From the NCBI GenBank assembly GCA_002011035.2, contig MTLY02000002.1:1-64000 (forward strand): a stretch of DNA of 64,000 bases, in the 5' to 3' direction. Under the pieces are notes generated by a model, which saw only the letters and a program-made list of their open reading frames with translations, searched no databases and was not told where the DNA came from. This document shows positions 34,087-43,549 of this stretch, in pieces. This DNA comes from Candidatus Hecatella orcuttiae (GTDB lineage Archaea; Thermoproteota; Bathyarchaeia; Hecatellales; Hecatellaceae). The position numbers and the translations under genes are program-made. The stretch's first letter is position 1. The number at the start of each line of letters is the position of its first letter.

Positions 34087-36015
34087 ATGGAAGAACACGT
34101 CGGTGAAAAGAGTTGTTCTATCTGTGCAGTTGGAATTATTGAGGAAAGAGAGCCTATATGGAAAAAGAGAAGCCTACACATAATACTGGCTTCGTCTGCA
34201 ACTCTTACAGTCGGATTAATCTTCGAATTCGTTCTGAACATTATTCTTCTTGCCCAGATTCTCTTCGTAGCTGTAGTTATTCTCTCAGGATTTGACATCG
34301 CAAAGAATGGTCTCCGCTCGCTGCTGAAAAAGCGTTTGGATATGAACCTGCTCATAATGGTTGCCGCCATAGGAGCGTTTCTCATAGGTCATGGCGAAGA
34401 AGGGGCAGCAATAGTTTTTCTGTTTTTCATAGCAGAATTTTTGGAAGAGCACGCTATAGAAAGAACGAGAAGGTCGGTTGGAGCGCTGATGAAGCTAGCT
34501 CCAGACATCACTACCGTAAGAAGAAACGGTAAAGAAGTGGAAGTTCATACGCATGACATCAAGGTTAATGAAGTCATTCTTGTGAAACCTGGAAATAAAG
34601 TGCCTTTGGATGGCGTTGTAGTGAAAGGTGTTTCCAGCGTGAATCAGGCTCCAATTACAGGAGAATCCATTCCGGTAACAAAGCAGCCGGGAGATGAAGT
34701 TTATGCAGGCACAATAAACTGCGAAGGTTTCTTGGAAGTTAAGGTTATGAAGAAATCGGATCAGACGATGCTCTCCAAGATTGCCAAGCTTGTGGAAGAG
34801 GCTCAGAAAAGGAAGTCTCCGACTGAGAAGTTTGTGGACAGGTTTGCCAAGTATTATACTCCAAGCGTTCTGTTCTTAGCCCTTCTAGTAGCCACAATAC
34901 CAACTCTGGTATTCAATCTGCCTTTCAACGATTGGTTTTATAAGGCACTGGTTTTGTTGGTGGTTTCTTGCCCATGCGCATTAGCGATCTCCACACCAGT
35001 GTCGATAGTCTCTGGGATAACTAGTGGAGCTAGGAATGGTGTTTTGATAAAGGGTGGCAGGTATGTCGAAGAGATAAATCAGATAGACGTTTTCGCCTTC
35101 GATAAGACTGGCACCTTGACAGAAGGAAAGCCTGAGGTAACTGACATCATAGGGTTAGGCAACCCCGACAGAGAAGTGTTAAGCATAGCCGCTTCCTTGG
35201 AGGCTATGTCAGAACACCCTATCGCCAAAGCAATAACTTATAAGGCGAGCGTAGAAGGCGTAAAAACAAAAAACGTCACTAACTTCAAGTCAATCGCTGG
35301 AAAAGGAGTCTACGGTAAAATCGGAGACCAAACCTACTATCTAGGCAGCGCAAAAATATTTAATGACATGTCCTTGACCATTCCTGAAGAAGCTGGAAAA
35401 CTTGAAGAAGAAGGCAAAACGGTGATACTCGTTGGAAATAGAAGAGGCATCGTCGGTGTAATAGCTGTCATGGACAAGATTAGAGATGGCACGGTTAGAG
35501 CTATATCTAGTATTCGAAAATCTGGAATAAGGACAGTGATGATAACAGGAGATAATAGGAGAACGGCTAAGACAATAGCGGAGAGAATAGGCATCGACGA
35601 ATTTCATGCAGAGCTGCTGCCGGAAGAAAAGGTGAAGATAATTGAGGACTTGAGAAAAAACAAGGGCAAGGTGGCTATGGTCGGTGATGGTGTGAATGAT
35701 GCCCCAGCGTTGGCTAGAGCAGACGTGGGCATAGCCATGGGAACCATAGGCAGCGATGTTGCCCTCGAAACGGCTGATGTGGCCTTGATGCAGGACGACC
35801 TCTCAAAGCTACCGTATCTGGTAAATTTAAGCAAAAAGACTGTCAAAGTAATGAAGACGAACATCTTCGCTTCAATACTAATAAAAGGATCGTTCGCCGT
35901 CCTAGCATTCCCAGGCATTGTAACATTGTGGATGGCTGTTGGCATAGGAGATATGGGGCTTTCACTTGCTGTAGTACTTAACGCAATGGCGCTCTCTATG
36001 CTAAAGCCCAAATGA
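34087..36015 (+). CDS. cadA: Heavy-metal-exporting P1B-type ATPase (Zn/Cd/Pb class)
   Basis: A 642-aa P-type ATPase. The N-terminus has CSIC but no full heavy-metal-associated domain. Actuator TGESIPV, transmembrane metal site SCPCALAISTPVS near residue 296 (class P1B-2), phosphorylation site DKTGTLTEG near 338, HP locus EHPIAKA and hinge MVGDGVNDAPALA. About eight membrane helices. It exports Zn, Cd or Pb. Codon use is more AT-rich than flanking genes, suggesting the two-gene module was acquired. Confidence 0.94.
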   Translation: MEEHVGEKSCSICAVGIIEEREPIWKKRSLHIILASSATLTVGLIFEFVLNIILLAQILFVAVVILSGFDIAKNGLRSLLKKRLDMNLLIMVAAIGAFLIGHGEEGAAIVFLFFIAEFLEEHAIERTRRSVGALMKLAPDITTVRRNGKEVEVHTHDIKVNEVILVKPGNKVPLDGVVVKGVSSVNQAPITGESIPVTKQPGDEVYAGTINCEGFLEVKVMKKSDQTMLSKIAKLVEEAQKRKSPTEKFVDRFAKYYTPSVLFLALLVATIPTLVFNLPFNDWFYKALVLLVVSCPCALAISTPVSIVSGITSGARNGVLIKGGRYVEEINQIDVFAFDKTGTLTEGKPEVTDIIGLGNPDREVLSIAASLEAMSEHPIAKAITYKASVEGVKTKNVTNFKSIAGKGVYGKIGDQTYYLGSAKIFNDMSLTIPEEAGKLEEEGKTVILVGNRRGIVGVIAVMDKIRDGTVRAISSIRKSGIRTVMITGDNRRTAKTIAERIGIDEFHAELLPEEKVKIIEDLRKNKGKVAMVGDGVNDAPALARADVGIAMGTIGSDVALETADVALMQDDLSKLPYLVNLSKKTVKVMKTNIFASILIKGSFAVLAFPGIVTLWMAVGIGDMGLSLAVVLNAMALSMLKPK

Positions 36016-36183
36016 TTAAGGTTATCAAACATTAAATGAAAGAGGATGGTCAAGCGTTTAAAAGCGAGAAATGCGTGTACAGTTATTTTAGGTAAAGATA
36101 ACATTTAATATCAAATGCAGTTATACCTGAAACATTTTTCTAAACTAGCGGTATGGAAGCCGGGGACGCAGGGATTGGACTGG

Positions 36184-36465
36184 ATGGCTCTGATAGTTCC
36201 TTTCGGCATCGTTGCCGCTGCTGAGCTGGGGGACAAAACTCAGATCGCAACCATATTGATGGCAGCCAAGTATGCTCTACCTCTCCAAGTGTTCGCAGGA
36301 GCTTTTTCAGCCGAACTGTTCATCACCATCATAGGAATCCTTTTGGGAACCAGCTTGCGGAGGGTAGTCCCGCTGCGGGTGGTGAAGAAAGCCTCTGCCG
36401 GTGTCTTCATGGTTTTCGGCTTTCTCTTTCTGGTCACTGCTCTAGGGGGGTTCAACGCAGCCTAG
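36184..36465 (+). CDS. GDT1/TMEM165 (UPF0016) family cation transporter, single repeat
   Basis: About 93 aa with three helices and the family motif AELGDKTQIATI (E-x-G-D-K-T). This is one half of the usual two-repeat GDT1 protein, so it should function as a dimer. The family moves Mn2+ or Ca2+. Start is uncertain: ATG 36184 has a good AGGGA at ~9 nt, TTG 36175 matches family N-termini, and ATG 36115 would add a non-homologous extension. Confidence 0.8.
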   Translation: MALIVPFGIVAAAELGDKTQIATILMAAKYALPLQVFAGAFSAELFITIIGILLGTSLRRVVPLRVVKKASAGVFMVFGFLFLVTALGGFNAA

Positions 36466-36490
36466 GAAGCAGGCAGGCTTCTCCCTAGGG

Positions 36491-38014
36491 TTAGGAGCCC
36501 ATGGCAGGAGTCAGCCCTGAGAGAAGCTGGGAGAGGAAGGGCGCTGCCACGTTGGTGAGGACAGTGGGATAAATGCCGAGGACGACCGCCACCACGGCCA
36601 AGACTAGGATGGGCGCCGTCATCAACCTAGGCCCTTCTTTCGCCTCCTTCAAAGGTTCAGGGGTTCCGCCGAAGAAGACCCGGCGCACCGTCCAGAGGCC
36701 GTAGCCCGCGGTCATGGCGGAGAAAACCACGGCGATGCCCGTCACCCATATACGGGTCAAGTTGGGGGCTGTCACCCCACCGAAGCCTGTTCCTGTGTAG
36801 ATGGAACCTCCGAAGGTGAAGAACTCCCCCCAGAACCCGATGAGGGGCGGGGCTCCCATGAGAGTTAGAAACCCTAGGAGGGTAGCCGTGGCCGAGTAGG
36901 GCATTCTCCCCGCCAGTCCGCCCAGTTCCCGGATGCTCCGGGTGTGGAGGGTGTGGATGAAGATGCCGGCTACCATGAAGAGGATAGCCTTTCCCAAGCC
37001 GTGGCTGACGTAGATGAGCACAGCCCCCGTGAGGCCTAGGGCTGAGAGGGAGACGACGCCGAAGAGCAAGTAGCCCATCTGGCTGATGCTGGAGTAGGCC
37101 AGAAGCCTTTTGATGTCGTCTTGAGCCAAGGCCATGTAGCCGCCGTAGATCATAGTCACCACCGCCAAGACGACCAAGGCCATGACGAACTGCCCATGCC
37201 CTAAAACCATGGGAAAGGCCGTGTAGACGATGCGGATGGCGGCGTAGCCTCCGATACCCACCATGGCCGGAGACAGCAAGGCGCTGATGGGCGTCGGCGC
37301 CTCGGCGTGGGCGTCAGGCAGCCACGTGTGGAGGGGGAAGATGGCCATCTTGACGAAGAGGCCGAGGAGTATGGCGGAGACTATAGCCACAGCTGTGCCG
37401 ACACTGACTCTCTCCATTCCCGCGGCGATGGCGAACACGTCGAAGGTCCCCGCCAAAAACCGGGCGGTCACAATGCCTGCTAGAAGGAACAAGGCTCCTG
37501 CCTCGGTGAACATGAAATATTTGAAGGCAATTTTCTCCCGGGCCCCTGTGCCCCAGACTCCTATGAGAGCCCAAGAGGGGATAAGCATCAGCTCGAAGAA
37601 GACGAAAAAGGCTGCTAGGTTGGTGACCAACACCGTGCCCATCATCCCAGCAGAGTAGAGAAGGTAGAGAGCGAAGTAGGCGTGGAGGTTGCGCTCATGC
37701 TCCATGTAGGAAATAGAGTAGATAGCGATCAAAGCAGCCAACATGGATATGACCAAAGCGAAAGGTGTGCTCAGACCGTCGGCCACCAAGGTGAAATCGC
37801 CCAAATAGCGTCCCCAAGGATAGCTGGCCACTAGGCTGCCGCCCCAACTTCGAAGCTGGAAGAGGATGAAGCCCAGAAGCCCTGTGGTGTAGGTTAGTAC
37901 GGCGAAAGCCAGCCAGCCTGCGTATTTGCCCAGCCTCCCTCCCACGGCAAGGGCTATTGCGGAGAAGGCGATGGGAACCATGACCACTTGTAGTAGCAGC
38001 TGATTGGTGTCTAT
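36491..38014 (-). CDS. nuoM: Complex I membrane subunit M (NuoM/FpoM), proton-pumping
   Basis: A ~507-aa antiporter-like subunit with ~14 helices. Key residues: Glu in FFELMLIPSWALIG, Lys in LLGLFVKMAIFPLHTWLPDAHAEAPTP (in pieces), VSHGLGKAILF. The first canonical start, GTG 37987, would cut into helix 1. The frame is open upstream and ATA at 38014 lies 9 nt after GGTGA, so it is the best start. Last gene of the leftward JJKNLM operon. Confidence 0.9.
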   Translation of the reverse strand: MDTNQLLLQVVMVPIAFSAIALAVGGRLGKYAGWLAFAVLTYTTGLLGFILFQLRSWGGSLVASYPWGRYLGDFTLVADGLSTPFALVISMLAALIAIYSISYMEHERNLHAYFALYLLYSAGMMGTVLVTNLAAFFVFFELMLIPSWALIGVWGTGAREKIAFKYFMFTEAGALFLLAGIVTARFLAGTFDVFAIAAGMERVSVGTAVAIVSAILLGLFVKMAIFPLHTWLPDAHAEAPTPISALLSPAMVGIGGYAAIRIVYTAFPMVLGHGQFVMALVVLAVVTMIYGGYMALAQDDIKRLLAYSSISQMGYLLFGVVSLSALGLTGAVLIYVSHGLGKAILFMVAGIFIHTLHTRSIRELGGLAGRMPYSATATLLGFLTLMGAPPLIGFWGEFFTFGGSIYTGTGFGGVTAPNLTRIWVTGIAVVFSAMTAGYGLWTVRRVFFGGTPEPLKEAKEGPRLMTAPILVLAVVAVVLGIYPTVLTNVAAPFLSQLLSGLTPAMGS

Positions 38015-38023
38015 CGTTTCCCT

Positions 38024-40093
38024 TCACCCCATCACTGTTAAGGCCAAGAGGAGGAAGAACACCACGAAGCCGAGGATGATCCCCTCCACATTGTGGGTGA
38101 GAATTCCAGAGTGAGTTTTTCTGAAGCTGTTGGAGAAGCCGGCTGTGGCGTTGGCTAAAACGTAGTTGAACCGGTCGATGACCCCCAGCTCTATTTTCTT
38201 CAACGCCCACATGCACCCTCCGATCATCGGGTAGACGATAGCCTTGTAGAAGAAACGGTTAATGTACCACCTGTTCAACACAAACTGCCTCAACACCGCC
38301 AGCAAACCGTAGCGTTGAAGAAACACCGAAGGCTCCAGCTTCCGCTTTACATAGAGGAAGTAGGCGGGAAGAGCTCCGGCCAGAAGCATGGCCACTGATA
38401 TGCCGGCGGTCACCCAAACAGCTAGCTCATGGGGGAACCCATGAACAGCCACAGCCTCCGAATGGCCTCCGCCTGCGGGGAGAAGCTCTCCCAGATATTC
38501 GTGGAAGACCCCTTCAAACCATCCTTTGACGAAGGGACCCATGACCCCGAAGGCTAGAGTGCCGATGACCAAGGCCAAGAAAGGAATCCACATGACCTTA
38601 GGCGCCTCGTGGACATGGTGGCCGTGGCGTTCTTGCTCCGCGAGGTGGGAGCTCTTAGGGCCGAAGAAGGTTAAACCCAGCATCCTAACGCTGTAGAAGC
38701 TGGTCACGGCCACGGTCACCGCTCCTAGGGCGAAGATCCAATACTGCCCCGCCAGCAGAGGGGCCTCCAGAACCATGTCCTTACTCCAGAAGCCGCTGAA
38801 GAGAAGGGGCACCCCCATGAGGGAAAAGGCGGCTAGGGACATGCACCAGAAGGTAATGGGCATGTACCGCCTGATGCCTCCCATGTGGGTCATAAACCGG
38901 GACTCGCAGGTGTGGATGACGGCCCCCGCGGTGAGAAAGAGGGCTGCCTTAAACATGGCATGACTCATGAGGTGGAAGACTCCGCCCACGTAGCCGACGA
39001 GAAACTCCGCAGTGGAGCCGGCTATGCCCAAGGCCAGCATCATGTAGCCCAGCTGGCTGACCGTGGAGTAGGCCAGCACCTTCTTTATCTCGCTGGAAAC
39101 CATGCCTTGGCTGCCTGCCACAAAGGCGGTGATAGCTCCAACCCAGGCGATGACGTAGAAAAAGGTGATAAGCTCGTTAGCTGCTCCCCCATGCCACACA
39201 GCGGTGTAGAACATGGGGAAAACCCGCCCTACCAAGTAGACACCGGCATTGACCATGGTCGCGGCGTGGATGAGAGCGCTGACCGTGGTAGGCCCTGCCA
39301 TGGCGTCGGGAAGCCACTCCATCAGGGGGAGCTGCGCTGACTTCCCAATAGGGCCTCCGAAGAGGAGGATGGCAGCGGGGATCAGGACGGCTAGGGGCAC
39401 TCGTAGGATGGCGCCTCCCTGAAGCTCCACGAAGTTGAGGGTGCCGGCGAAGGCTAGGAGGAGGAAGGCTCCGAGGAGGAAGAAGAGGTCGCCCATTCTC
39501 GTCGTGATGAAGGCCTTCATGCCGCAGTGGGAGGGCGGGTAGGCTTCAGGGCCTTCCCCAACCCAGCATTTAAGCCAGTCCTCCTTGGAGTCGCGGTGCC
39601 AGAACCCTATGAGGGCGTAGCTGCACAGGCCGACGCCCTCCCAGCCGAAGAGAAGCTGGATGATGTTGTCGGACATCACCAGCAGAAGCATGCTGCCGAT
39701 GAAGAAGTTCATGAAAAACCAGTAGCGAGTCAGGCTGGGGTCGCCGTGCATGTAGCCGAGGGAGTAAACCATGATGAGGAAGCCTATCACCGCGACCACG
39801 TTGGCCATGATGATGCTGAGGGGGTCGACGATGACCCCGGCCATCAGCCGGCTTAAAACCGGAGCGCCCTCCATGACCACCCAGAGAACCTGGTTGTGGA
39901 AGTACTTCCCTTCCCAAAGGTAGGGGATGAGGCTGAGGGTCATAACCATGGCGAGGAAAGAGAAAACAATCGCACCGTAGTCCCTGACTTTGGAGTGAAC
40001 CTTGGCCAACAGAGGAGTTAACACAGCTCCCAGCATGGGGAAAATCCAGCTGAGCCAAGCCGGCCAAACGAAGATTTCGGTGATGTACTCCAT
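38024..40093 (-). CDS. nuoL: Complex I membrane subunit L (NuoL/FpoL)
   Basis: A 689-aa antiporter-like subunit with ~16 helices, including the C-terminal lateral helix segment that spans the membrane arm. Signatures: FGWEGVGLCSYALIGFWHRD, GGPIGKSAQLPLMEWLPDAMAGPTTVSALIHAATMVNAG (in pieces), SHAMFKAALFLTAGA. It starts 5 bp downstream of the nuoN stop. It translocates protons in concert with M and N. Confidence 0.95.
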   Translation of the reverse strand: MEYITEIFVWPAWLSWIFPMLGAVLTPLLAKVHSKVRDYGAIVFSFLAMVMTLSLIPYLWEGKYFHNQVLWVVMEGAPVLSRLMAGVIVDPLSIIMANVVAVIGFLIMVYSLGYMHGDPSLTRYWFFMNFFIGSMLLLVMSDNIIQLLFGWEGVGLCSYALIGFWHRDSKEDWLKCWVGEGPEAYPPSHCGMKAFITTRMGDLFFLLGAFLLLAFAGTLNFVELQGGAILRVPLAVLIPAAILLFGGPIGKSAQLPLMEWLPDAMAGPTTVSALIHAATMVNAGVYLVGRVFPMFYTAVWHGGAANELITFFYVIAWVGAITAFVAGSQGMVSSEIKKVLAYSTVSQLGYMMLALGIAGSTAEFLVGYVGGVFHLMSHAMFKAALFLTAGAVIHTCESRFMTHMGGIRRYMPITFWCMSLAAFSLMGVPLLFSGFWSKDMVLEAPLLAGQYWIFALGAVTVAVTSFYSVRMLGLTFFGPKSSHLAEQERHGHHVHEAPKVMWIPFLALVIGTLAFGVMGPFVKGWFEGVFHEYLGELLPAGGGHSEAVAVHGFPHELAVWVTAGISVAMLLAGALPAYFLYVKRKLEPSVFLQRYGLLAVLRQFVLNRWYINRFFYKAIVYPMIGGCMWALKKIELGVIDRFNYVLANATAGFSNSFRKTHSGILTHNVEGIILGFVVFFLLLALTVMG

Positions 40094-40097
40094 ACCT

Positions 40098-41645
40098 TCA
40101 CCCTCCTATCAAAGCATGGGCGGCGCTGTCCGCCAGCTGAATTACAAGGTCAGGCCATATGCCCACCACCACGCAGGCAGCCGCCAGCAGCACGATGGGT
40201 AAAACCATGGTTCCCGGGGCTTCCCTAGCGCCCTCCGCCCTCGTCTTGGGCTTCCGAAACATCACCCTCTGCATGACCCAAAGGTAATAGGCTGCTGCGA
40301 AGACGCTGTTAACCACCACGGCGATGGTCACCCCCACCATGAAAGGGTCCTTGGCCATGTTGAAGCCTGCGAGGATGATGAACAGCTTACTCCAGAAGCC
40401 GCTGAGGGGAGGAACCCCCGCCAAAGTCAGAAGCCCAACGGAGAAAGACGCCCCAGTCCAAGGCATCTTTTTCCCTATCCCCTCCAACTCCGCTAGGTCC
40501 CTGGTCTTGGCTTCGTGGATGAAGCAACCGGAGCAGAGGAAGAGGAGGCCCTTTCCCACAGCGTGGTTGAACACGTGGAACAGCGCCCCCATGATGGCTA
40601 GGCCTGCCACCACCAAGGCGATTTCAGGGGCTGTGGAATAATAATGGGTGAGGGCGTAGGCTCCGATGCCGGCTCCGGTGAGGATGTAGCCGATGTTGAC
40701 GATGCTGGAGTAGGCCAGCAGCCTCTTGATGTCCCTCTGCAGCAGAGCCATGATGTTGGCCACGGTCATGGTGAGGATGCCGAAGAGCATCAGCACCGTT
40801 CCGAAATCGAAGACCAAAGGTGTAAAGGCCACGAACAAAACTCTGTAGATGGCGTAAACACCTACCTTGATGACTACCCCCGACAGCATGGCGCTGATGG
40901 AAGCCGGAGCAGCTGGGTGAGCGTCTGGAAGCCATGTGTGGAAGGGAACCACCGAAGCCGTCACTCCGAAGCCGCAGACGATCATAGTGACCAAAAAGAA
41001 CATGGTGAGAGTGGAAGGACCTGCTTCCTGAAGACCTTGGGCTAGGGCCTCGAAGTTGAGGGTGCCTGTTATGCCGTAGAGAAAGGACATGGCGTAGAGG
41101 AAGAGGAGGGAGCCGAAGGTGCTCATCACCAAGTATTTGAAGCTGGCTTCTATGGGCTCCCACCGGTGCTTCCGGAAGGCTACGAGGACGTAGGCGGAGA
41201 GGGACATAGTCTCCCAGAAGATGAAAAGGTTGAAGAAATCACCCGCGAAAGCCACTCCGATCATGCCAGCCACCATGGCCAAGAGCAAAGCGTAGTACTT
41301 GTCCAAGCCTGAATCCTTCTCCATGTATCGCAGAGAGTAAACAGCCACCATCAGACCCACCCCCACGTAGACGTAAGCCATGTACACGCTTAGAGAATCC
41401 ACAAAGTAGGTGACCCCGAAAGGCGGCCCGTAGGCTTCTAGGTGGTAGACAGCGAAGCCTTCCTCTGAAGCCTTGACCAAAAGGTCCAGCTTAAAAACAT
41501 AGTACAGGGTGGCGGCGAAGGCTCCTATGGAGAAAAGGTCCCTTGCCTTCTCAAACCCGACGGCTTTCCCCAACGCTGTAACAAGCGGCGTTAGAATAGC
41601 TGCGAAGAGAAGAGTCAACACAGGCATCAAGACGAGTAAAGACAC
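40098..41645 (-). CDS. nuoN: Complex I membrane subunit N (NuoN/FpoN-like)
   Basis: A 515-aa antiporter-like subunit: FIFWETMSLSAYVLVAF (Glu in helix 5), VVPFHTWLPDAHPAAPASISAMLSG (in pieces VVPFHTWLPDAHPAAP), FNHAVGKGLLFLCSG, and PLSGFWSKLFI. By position (K-N-L-M) it fills the N slot. Sequence also resembles Mrp-type subunits, so N versus M is assigned by order. Starts 4 bp after nuoK. Confidence 0.88.
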   Translation of the reverse strand: MSLLVLMPVLTLLFAAILTPLVTALGKAVGFEKARDLFSIGAFAATLYYVFKLDLLVKASEEGFAVYHLEAYGPPFGVTYFVDSLSVYMAYVYVGVGLMVAVYSLRYMEKDSGLDKYYALLLAMVAGMIGVAFAGDFFNLFIFWETMSLSAYVLVAFRKHRWEPIEASFKYLVMSTFGSLLFLYAMSFLYGITGTLNFEALAQGLQEAGPSTLTMFFLVTMIVCGFGVTASVVPFHTWLPDAHPAAPASISAMLSGVVIKVGVYAIYRVLFVAFTPLVFDFGTVLMLFGILTMTVANIMALLQRDIKRLLAYSSIVNIGYILTGAGIGAYALTHYYSTAPEIALVVAGLAIMGALFHVFNHAVGKGLLFLCSGCFIHEAKTRDLAELEGIGKKMPWTGASFSVGLLTLAGVPPLSGFWSKLFIILAGFNMAKDPFMVGVTIAVVVNSVFAAAYYLWVMQRVMFRKPKTRAEGAREAPGTMVLPIVLLAAACVVVGIWPDLVIQLADSAAHALIGG

Positions 41646-41648
41646 AGC

Positions 41649-41969
41649 TTACCACCTCAGCCTCCTCAGTCTTCTGACATCCAAGGTTGCATAATGGCGG
41701 TGGGCGTTGATGACCAGCAGCAGGGCTAAGGTAGCTATGGCCGCCGCAATGACGATGGAGACGATGACCACGCTCTGGGCTAAAGCCTCCACGGCCAGGG
41801 TGGGAGAAAGCTCCGAGCCCAAAGCCACAAAGTTCAGGTGAACAGCTGAGGTTAGAATTTCCACTCCGATGACGATTTTGATCATGTTCCTTTTCACAGC
41901 GATGCAGTAGGCTCCGAGGATGAAAAGGATGGCAGCCGCGGCCAAGTACCAACTCGTTTCTAGGCTCAT
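41649..41969 (-). CDS. nuoK: Complex I subunit K
   Basis: A 106-aa, three-helix subunit. Glu in VIGVEILTSAVHLNFVALG (helix 2) and the GAYCIAVKRNMIKI segment match NuoK. The conserved second Glu region is AQSVVIVSIVIAAAIATLAL. Forms part of the E-channel with J and A. Tail is Arg-rich. Confidence 0.92.
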   Translation of the reverse strand: MSLETSWYLAAAAILFILGAYCIAVKRNMIKIVIGVEILTSAVHLNFVALGSELSPTLAVEALAQSVVIVSIVIAAAIATLALLLVINAHRHYATLDVRRLRRLRW

Positions 41970-41972
41970 AGG

Positions 41973-42272
41973 CTATTCTTCCTCCTCTTCGGAGATTTCT
42001 TCCTCCACGCCCTCCACGAAGACCTCCTCCTCCGGACCTGCCTCTTCAGTTCTGAAGAGAGCAGCGGCTCCGACGATGGTGACAAAGACCGTCAGAAACA
42101 GGAAGAGGATGTCGAACTCCCGGTAGGTCCAAAGCCAAAGTTGCTCTGGGAGGGGAGAAGGAGGTAGGGTAGGATTGGGGATGATGAAGTAGGAGCCCAT
42201 AAAACTGGCTATGATGACGGTGAAAGCAAGTAGAACGGCTAATCCCACTATCCTACCTGCAAGCGAGTTCAT
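41973..42272 (-). CDS. nuoJ2: Complex I subunit J, C-terminal half
   Basis: A 99-aa protein with two helices (GLAVLLAFTVIIASFMG, LFLFLTVFVTIVGAAALF) and an acidic tail (about 11 Glu in the last 25 residues). It matches the second half of NuoJ, whose first half is the separate gene upstream. Split J genes also occur in methanogen Fpo operons. YREFD resembles the Mrp/Mbh linker piece. The acidic tail is unusual. Confidence 0.75.
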   Translation of the reverse strand: MNSLAGRIVGLAVLLAFTVIIASFMGSYFIIPNPTLPPSPLPEQLWLWTYREFDILFLFLTVFVTIVGAAALFRTEEAGPEEEVFVEGVEEEISEEEEE

Positions 42273-42276
42273 CTTT

Positions 42277-42519
42277 TCACAACTTCTTGACGGTGTGGAA
42301 GGTTACCAGCAACAGGACGACAACGGCTCCCACGTAGATGAGAACCTGCACAGCCGCCACGTAGGGCGCGCCCAAAAGGAAGAAAGCCACAGCCAAAAGG
42401 ATGCTCATGAAAAAGAAGGAAGCAATGGCCTTGGGTATGTTTCGGAACTCAACAGCTAGAAAAGCGCAGCCGATTGTGAGGAGGATGACGGCCATTTCAA
42501 GAAGAGCCAGCGGTTCCAA
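42277..42519 (-). CDS. nuoJ1: Complex I subunit J, N-terminal half
   Basis: An 80-aa protein with three helices from TTG 42519, preceded by GGTGTAAGA. The J signature is ALLGAPYVAAVQVLIYVGAVVVLLL in pieces (LLGAPYVAAVQVLIYVGAV). The frame also extends upstream to 42627, but that part is non-homologous and overlaps the TATA-like box. First gene of the leftward complex I operon. Confidence 0.85.
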   Translation of the reverse strand: MEPLALLEMAVILLTIGCAFLAVEFRNIPKAIASFFFMSILLAVAFFLLGAPYVAAVQVLIYVGAVVVLLLVTFHTVKKL

Positions 42520-42719
42520 TCTTACACCACAAAGCCTTCGTTTGAAATGTTTTTTATCTAAAAGGAGATGAAGATATAAATTCTTCGCTCCCTTTTTCGG
42601 GAAAATGCAGGCGTATATACAGTTCAAAAGATGTTTACTTTCAAAATTAAAGGATAAACCATAAATGCGACATTAATGTACTATTTTCTCGAGAACAAAC
42701 AAAGGAAAAGGGAAGAGCA
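42520..42719. promoter_or_regulatory. Divergent promoter region of the two complex I operons
   Basis: 200 bp between nuoJ1 and nuoA. On the leftward strand TTTATATCTT (42571-42580) is a TATA-like box ~55 nt before the TTG. Rightward, AT-rich elements such as GTATATAC (~42612) and CCATAAATG (~42659) are candidates for nuoA. The shared region could coordinate both halves. Confidence 0.5.
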
Positions 42720-43082
42720 GTGGCAGACCTTCTGGGCCTAGTGGTGTACATTGTCATCATGCTCCTGTTTCCCATAGGCCTAGTGCTGTCCGGAAAGATA
42801 TTCGGCCCGTCCAATCCCAGTCCCACCAAGAACTTGGCCTTTGAATGTGGACAGGTTCCTCTTGGAGACCCTCGGATAACCTTCAACATTCGATACTATC
42901 CTTACGCCATGATCTACGCGGTCTTCGGGGCCATAGCTATCTTTCTCCTCCTCACCGCCCCTGCCATCATCAGGTTGGGAGGCGAGGTTTCAACTTTCAT
43001 TTCCATCTCTCTCGCTGTGGTGATCCTCGCCTTGGTCAGCGCTGTGACTTCTCTCCGTTCGGCTAGGAGGAGGTTGAGGTGA
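42720..43082 (+). CDS. nuoA: Complex I subunit A
   Basis: A 120-aa, three-helix subunit. NuoA signature: NPSPTKNLAFECGQVPLGDPRITFNIRYYPYAMIYAVF in pieces (FECGQVPLGDPR, NIRYYPYAMIYAVFG); the ECG Cys lies in the loop near the quinone channel. GTG start after GGGAAGAG. nuoB overlaps its end by 4 bp. Confidence 0.93.
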   Translation: MADLLGLVVYIVIMLLFPIGLVLSGKIFGPSNPSPTKNLAFECGQVPLGDPRITFNIRYYPYAMIYAVFGAIAIFLLLTAPAIIRLGGEVSTFISISLAVVILALVSAVTSLRSARRRLR

Positions 43083-43549
43083 CCCTAAGCCCTGTGGCTA
43101 AGGCTAAGGAAACATACACCCTCCTGAAGGATAAAATCCTCAACTGGGGTCGAGCTTGGTCTCTGTGGTCTGTTCACCTTTGCACAGGCTGCTGCAGCCC
43201 TGAGCTGATGGCTGTTTCGTGTTCCCGGTTCGACGCGGAAAGGTTCGGCACTCTGCCCTTCCCTTCTTTAAGGCAGTGTGACCTTCTCTTCGTGTTGGGT
43301 GTGGTTAGCGAGAAAATGGCGAAAAGGGTTAAATTGATCTACGATCAAATGCCTGACCCGAAATATGTCATAGCCTTAGGGGACTGCGCCATCTCCGGAG
43401 GCTTGTGGTGGGACTCCTACTGCGTCGTTCAGGGGATCGATAAGGTGGTCCCTGTGGACGTCTATGTGCCGGGATGCCCCCCAAGGCCGGAAGCCTTCAT
43501 CCAAGGCATTATGATGTTGCAGAAGAAGATCCAAGGGAAAGAAGTTTGA
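43079..43549 (+). CDS. nuoB: Complex I subunit B, N2 cluster
   Basis: A 156-aa subunit holding the terminal 4Fe-4S cluster N2: TGCCSPELMAV (tandem Cys), ALGDCAISGG and YVPGCPPRPEA provide the four ligands. GTG start overlaps the nuoA stop (GTGA). It passes electrons to quinone with NuoD. Confidence 0.95.
   Translation: MTLSPVAKAKETYTLLKDKILNWGRAWSLWSVHLCTGCCSPELMAVSCSRFDAERFGTLPFPSLRQCDLLFVLGVVSEKMAKRVKLIYDQMPDPKYVIALGDCAISGGLWWDSYCVVQGIDKVVPVDVYVPGCPPRPEAFIQGIMMLQKKIQGKEV

Noticed and set aside
36600-42300. Several long antisense frames on the plus strand
   Set aside because: They are shadows of the high-GC complex I membrane genes; translations are His/Gly/Arg-rich without motifs.
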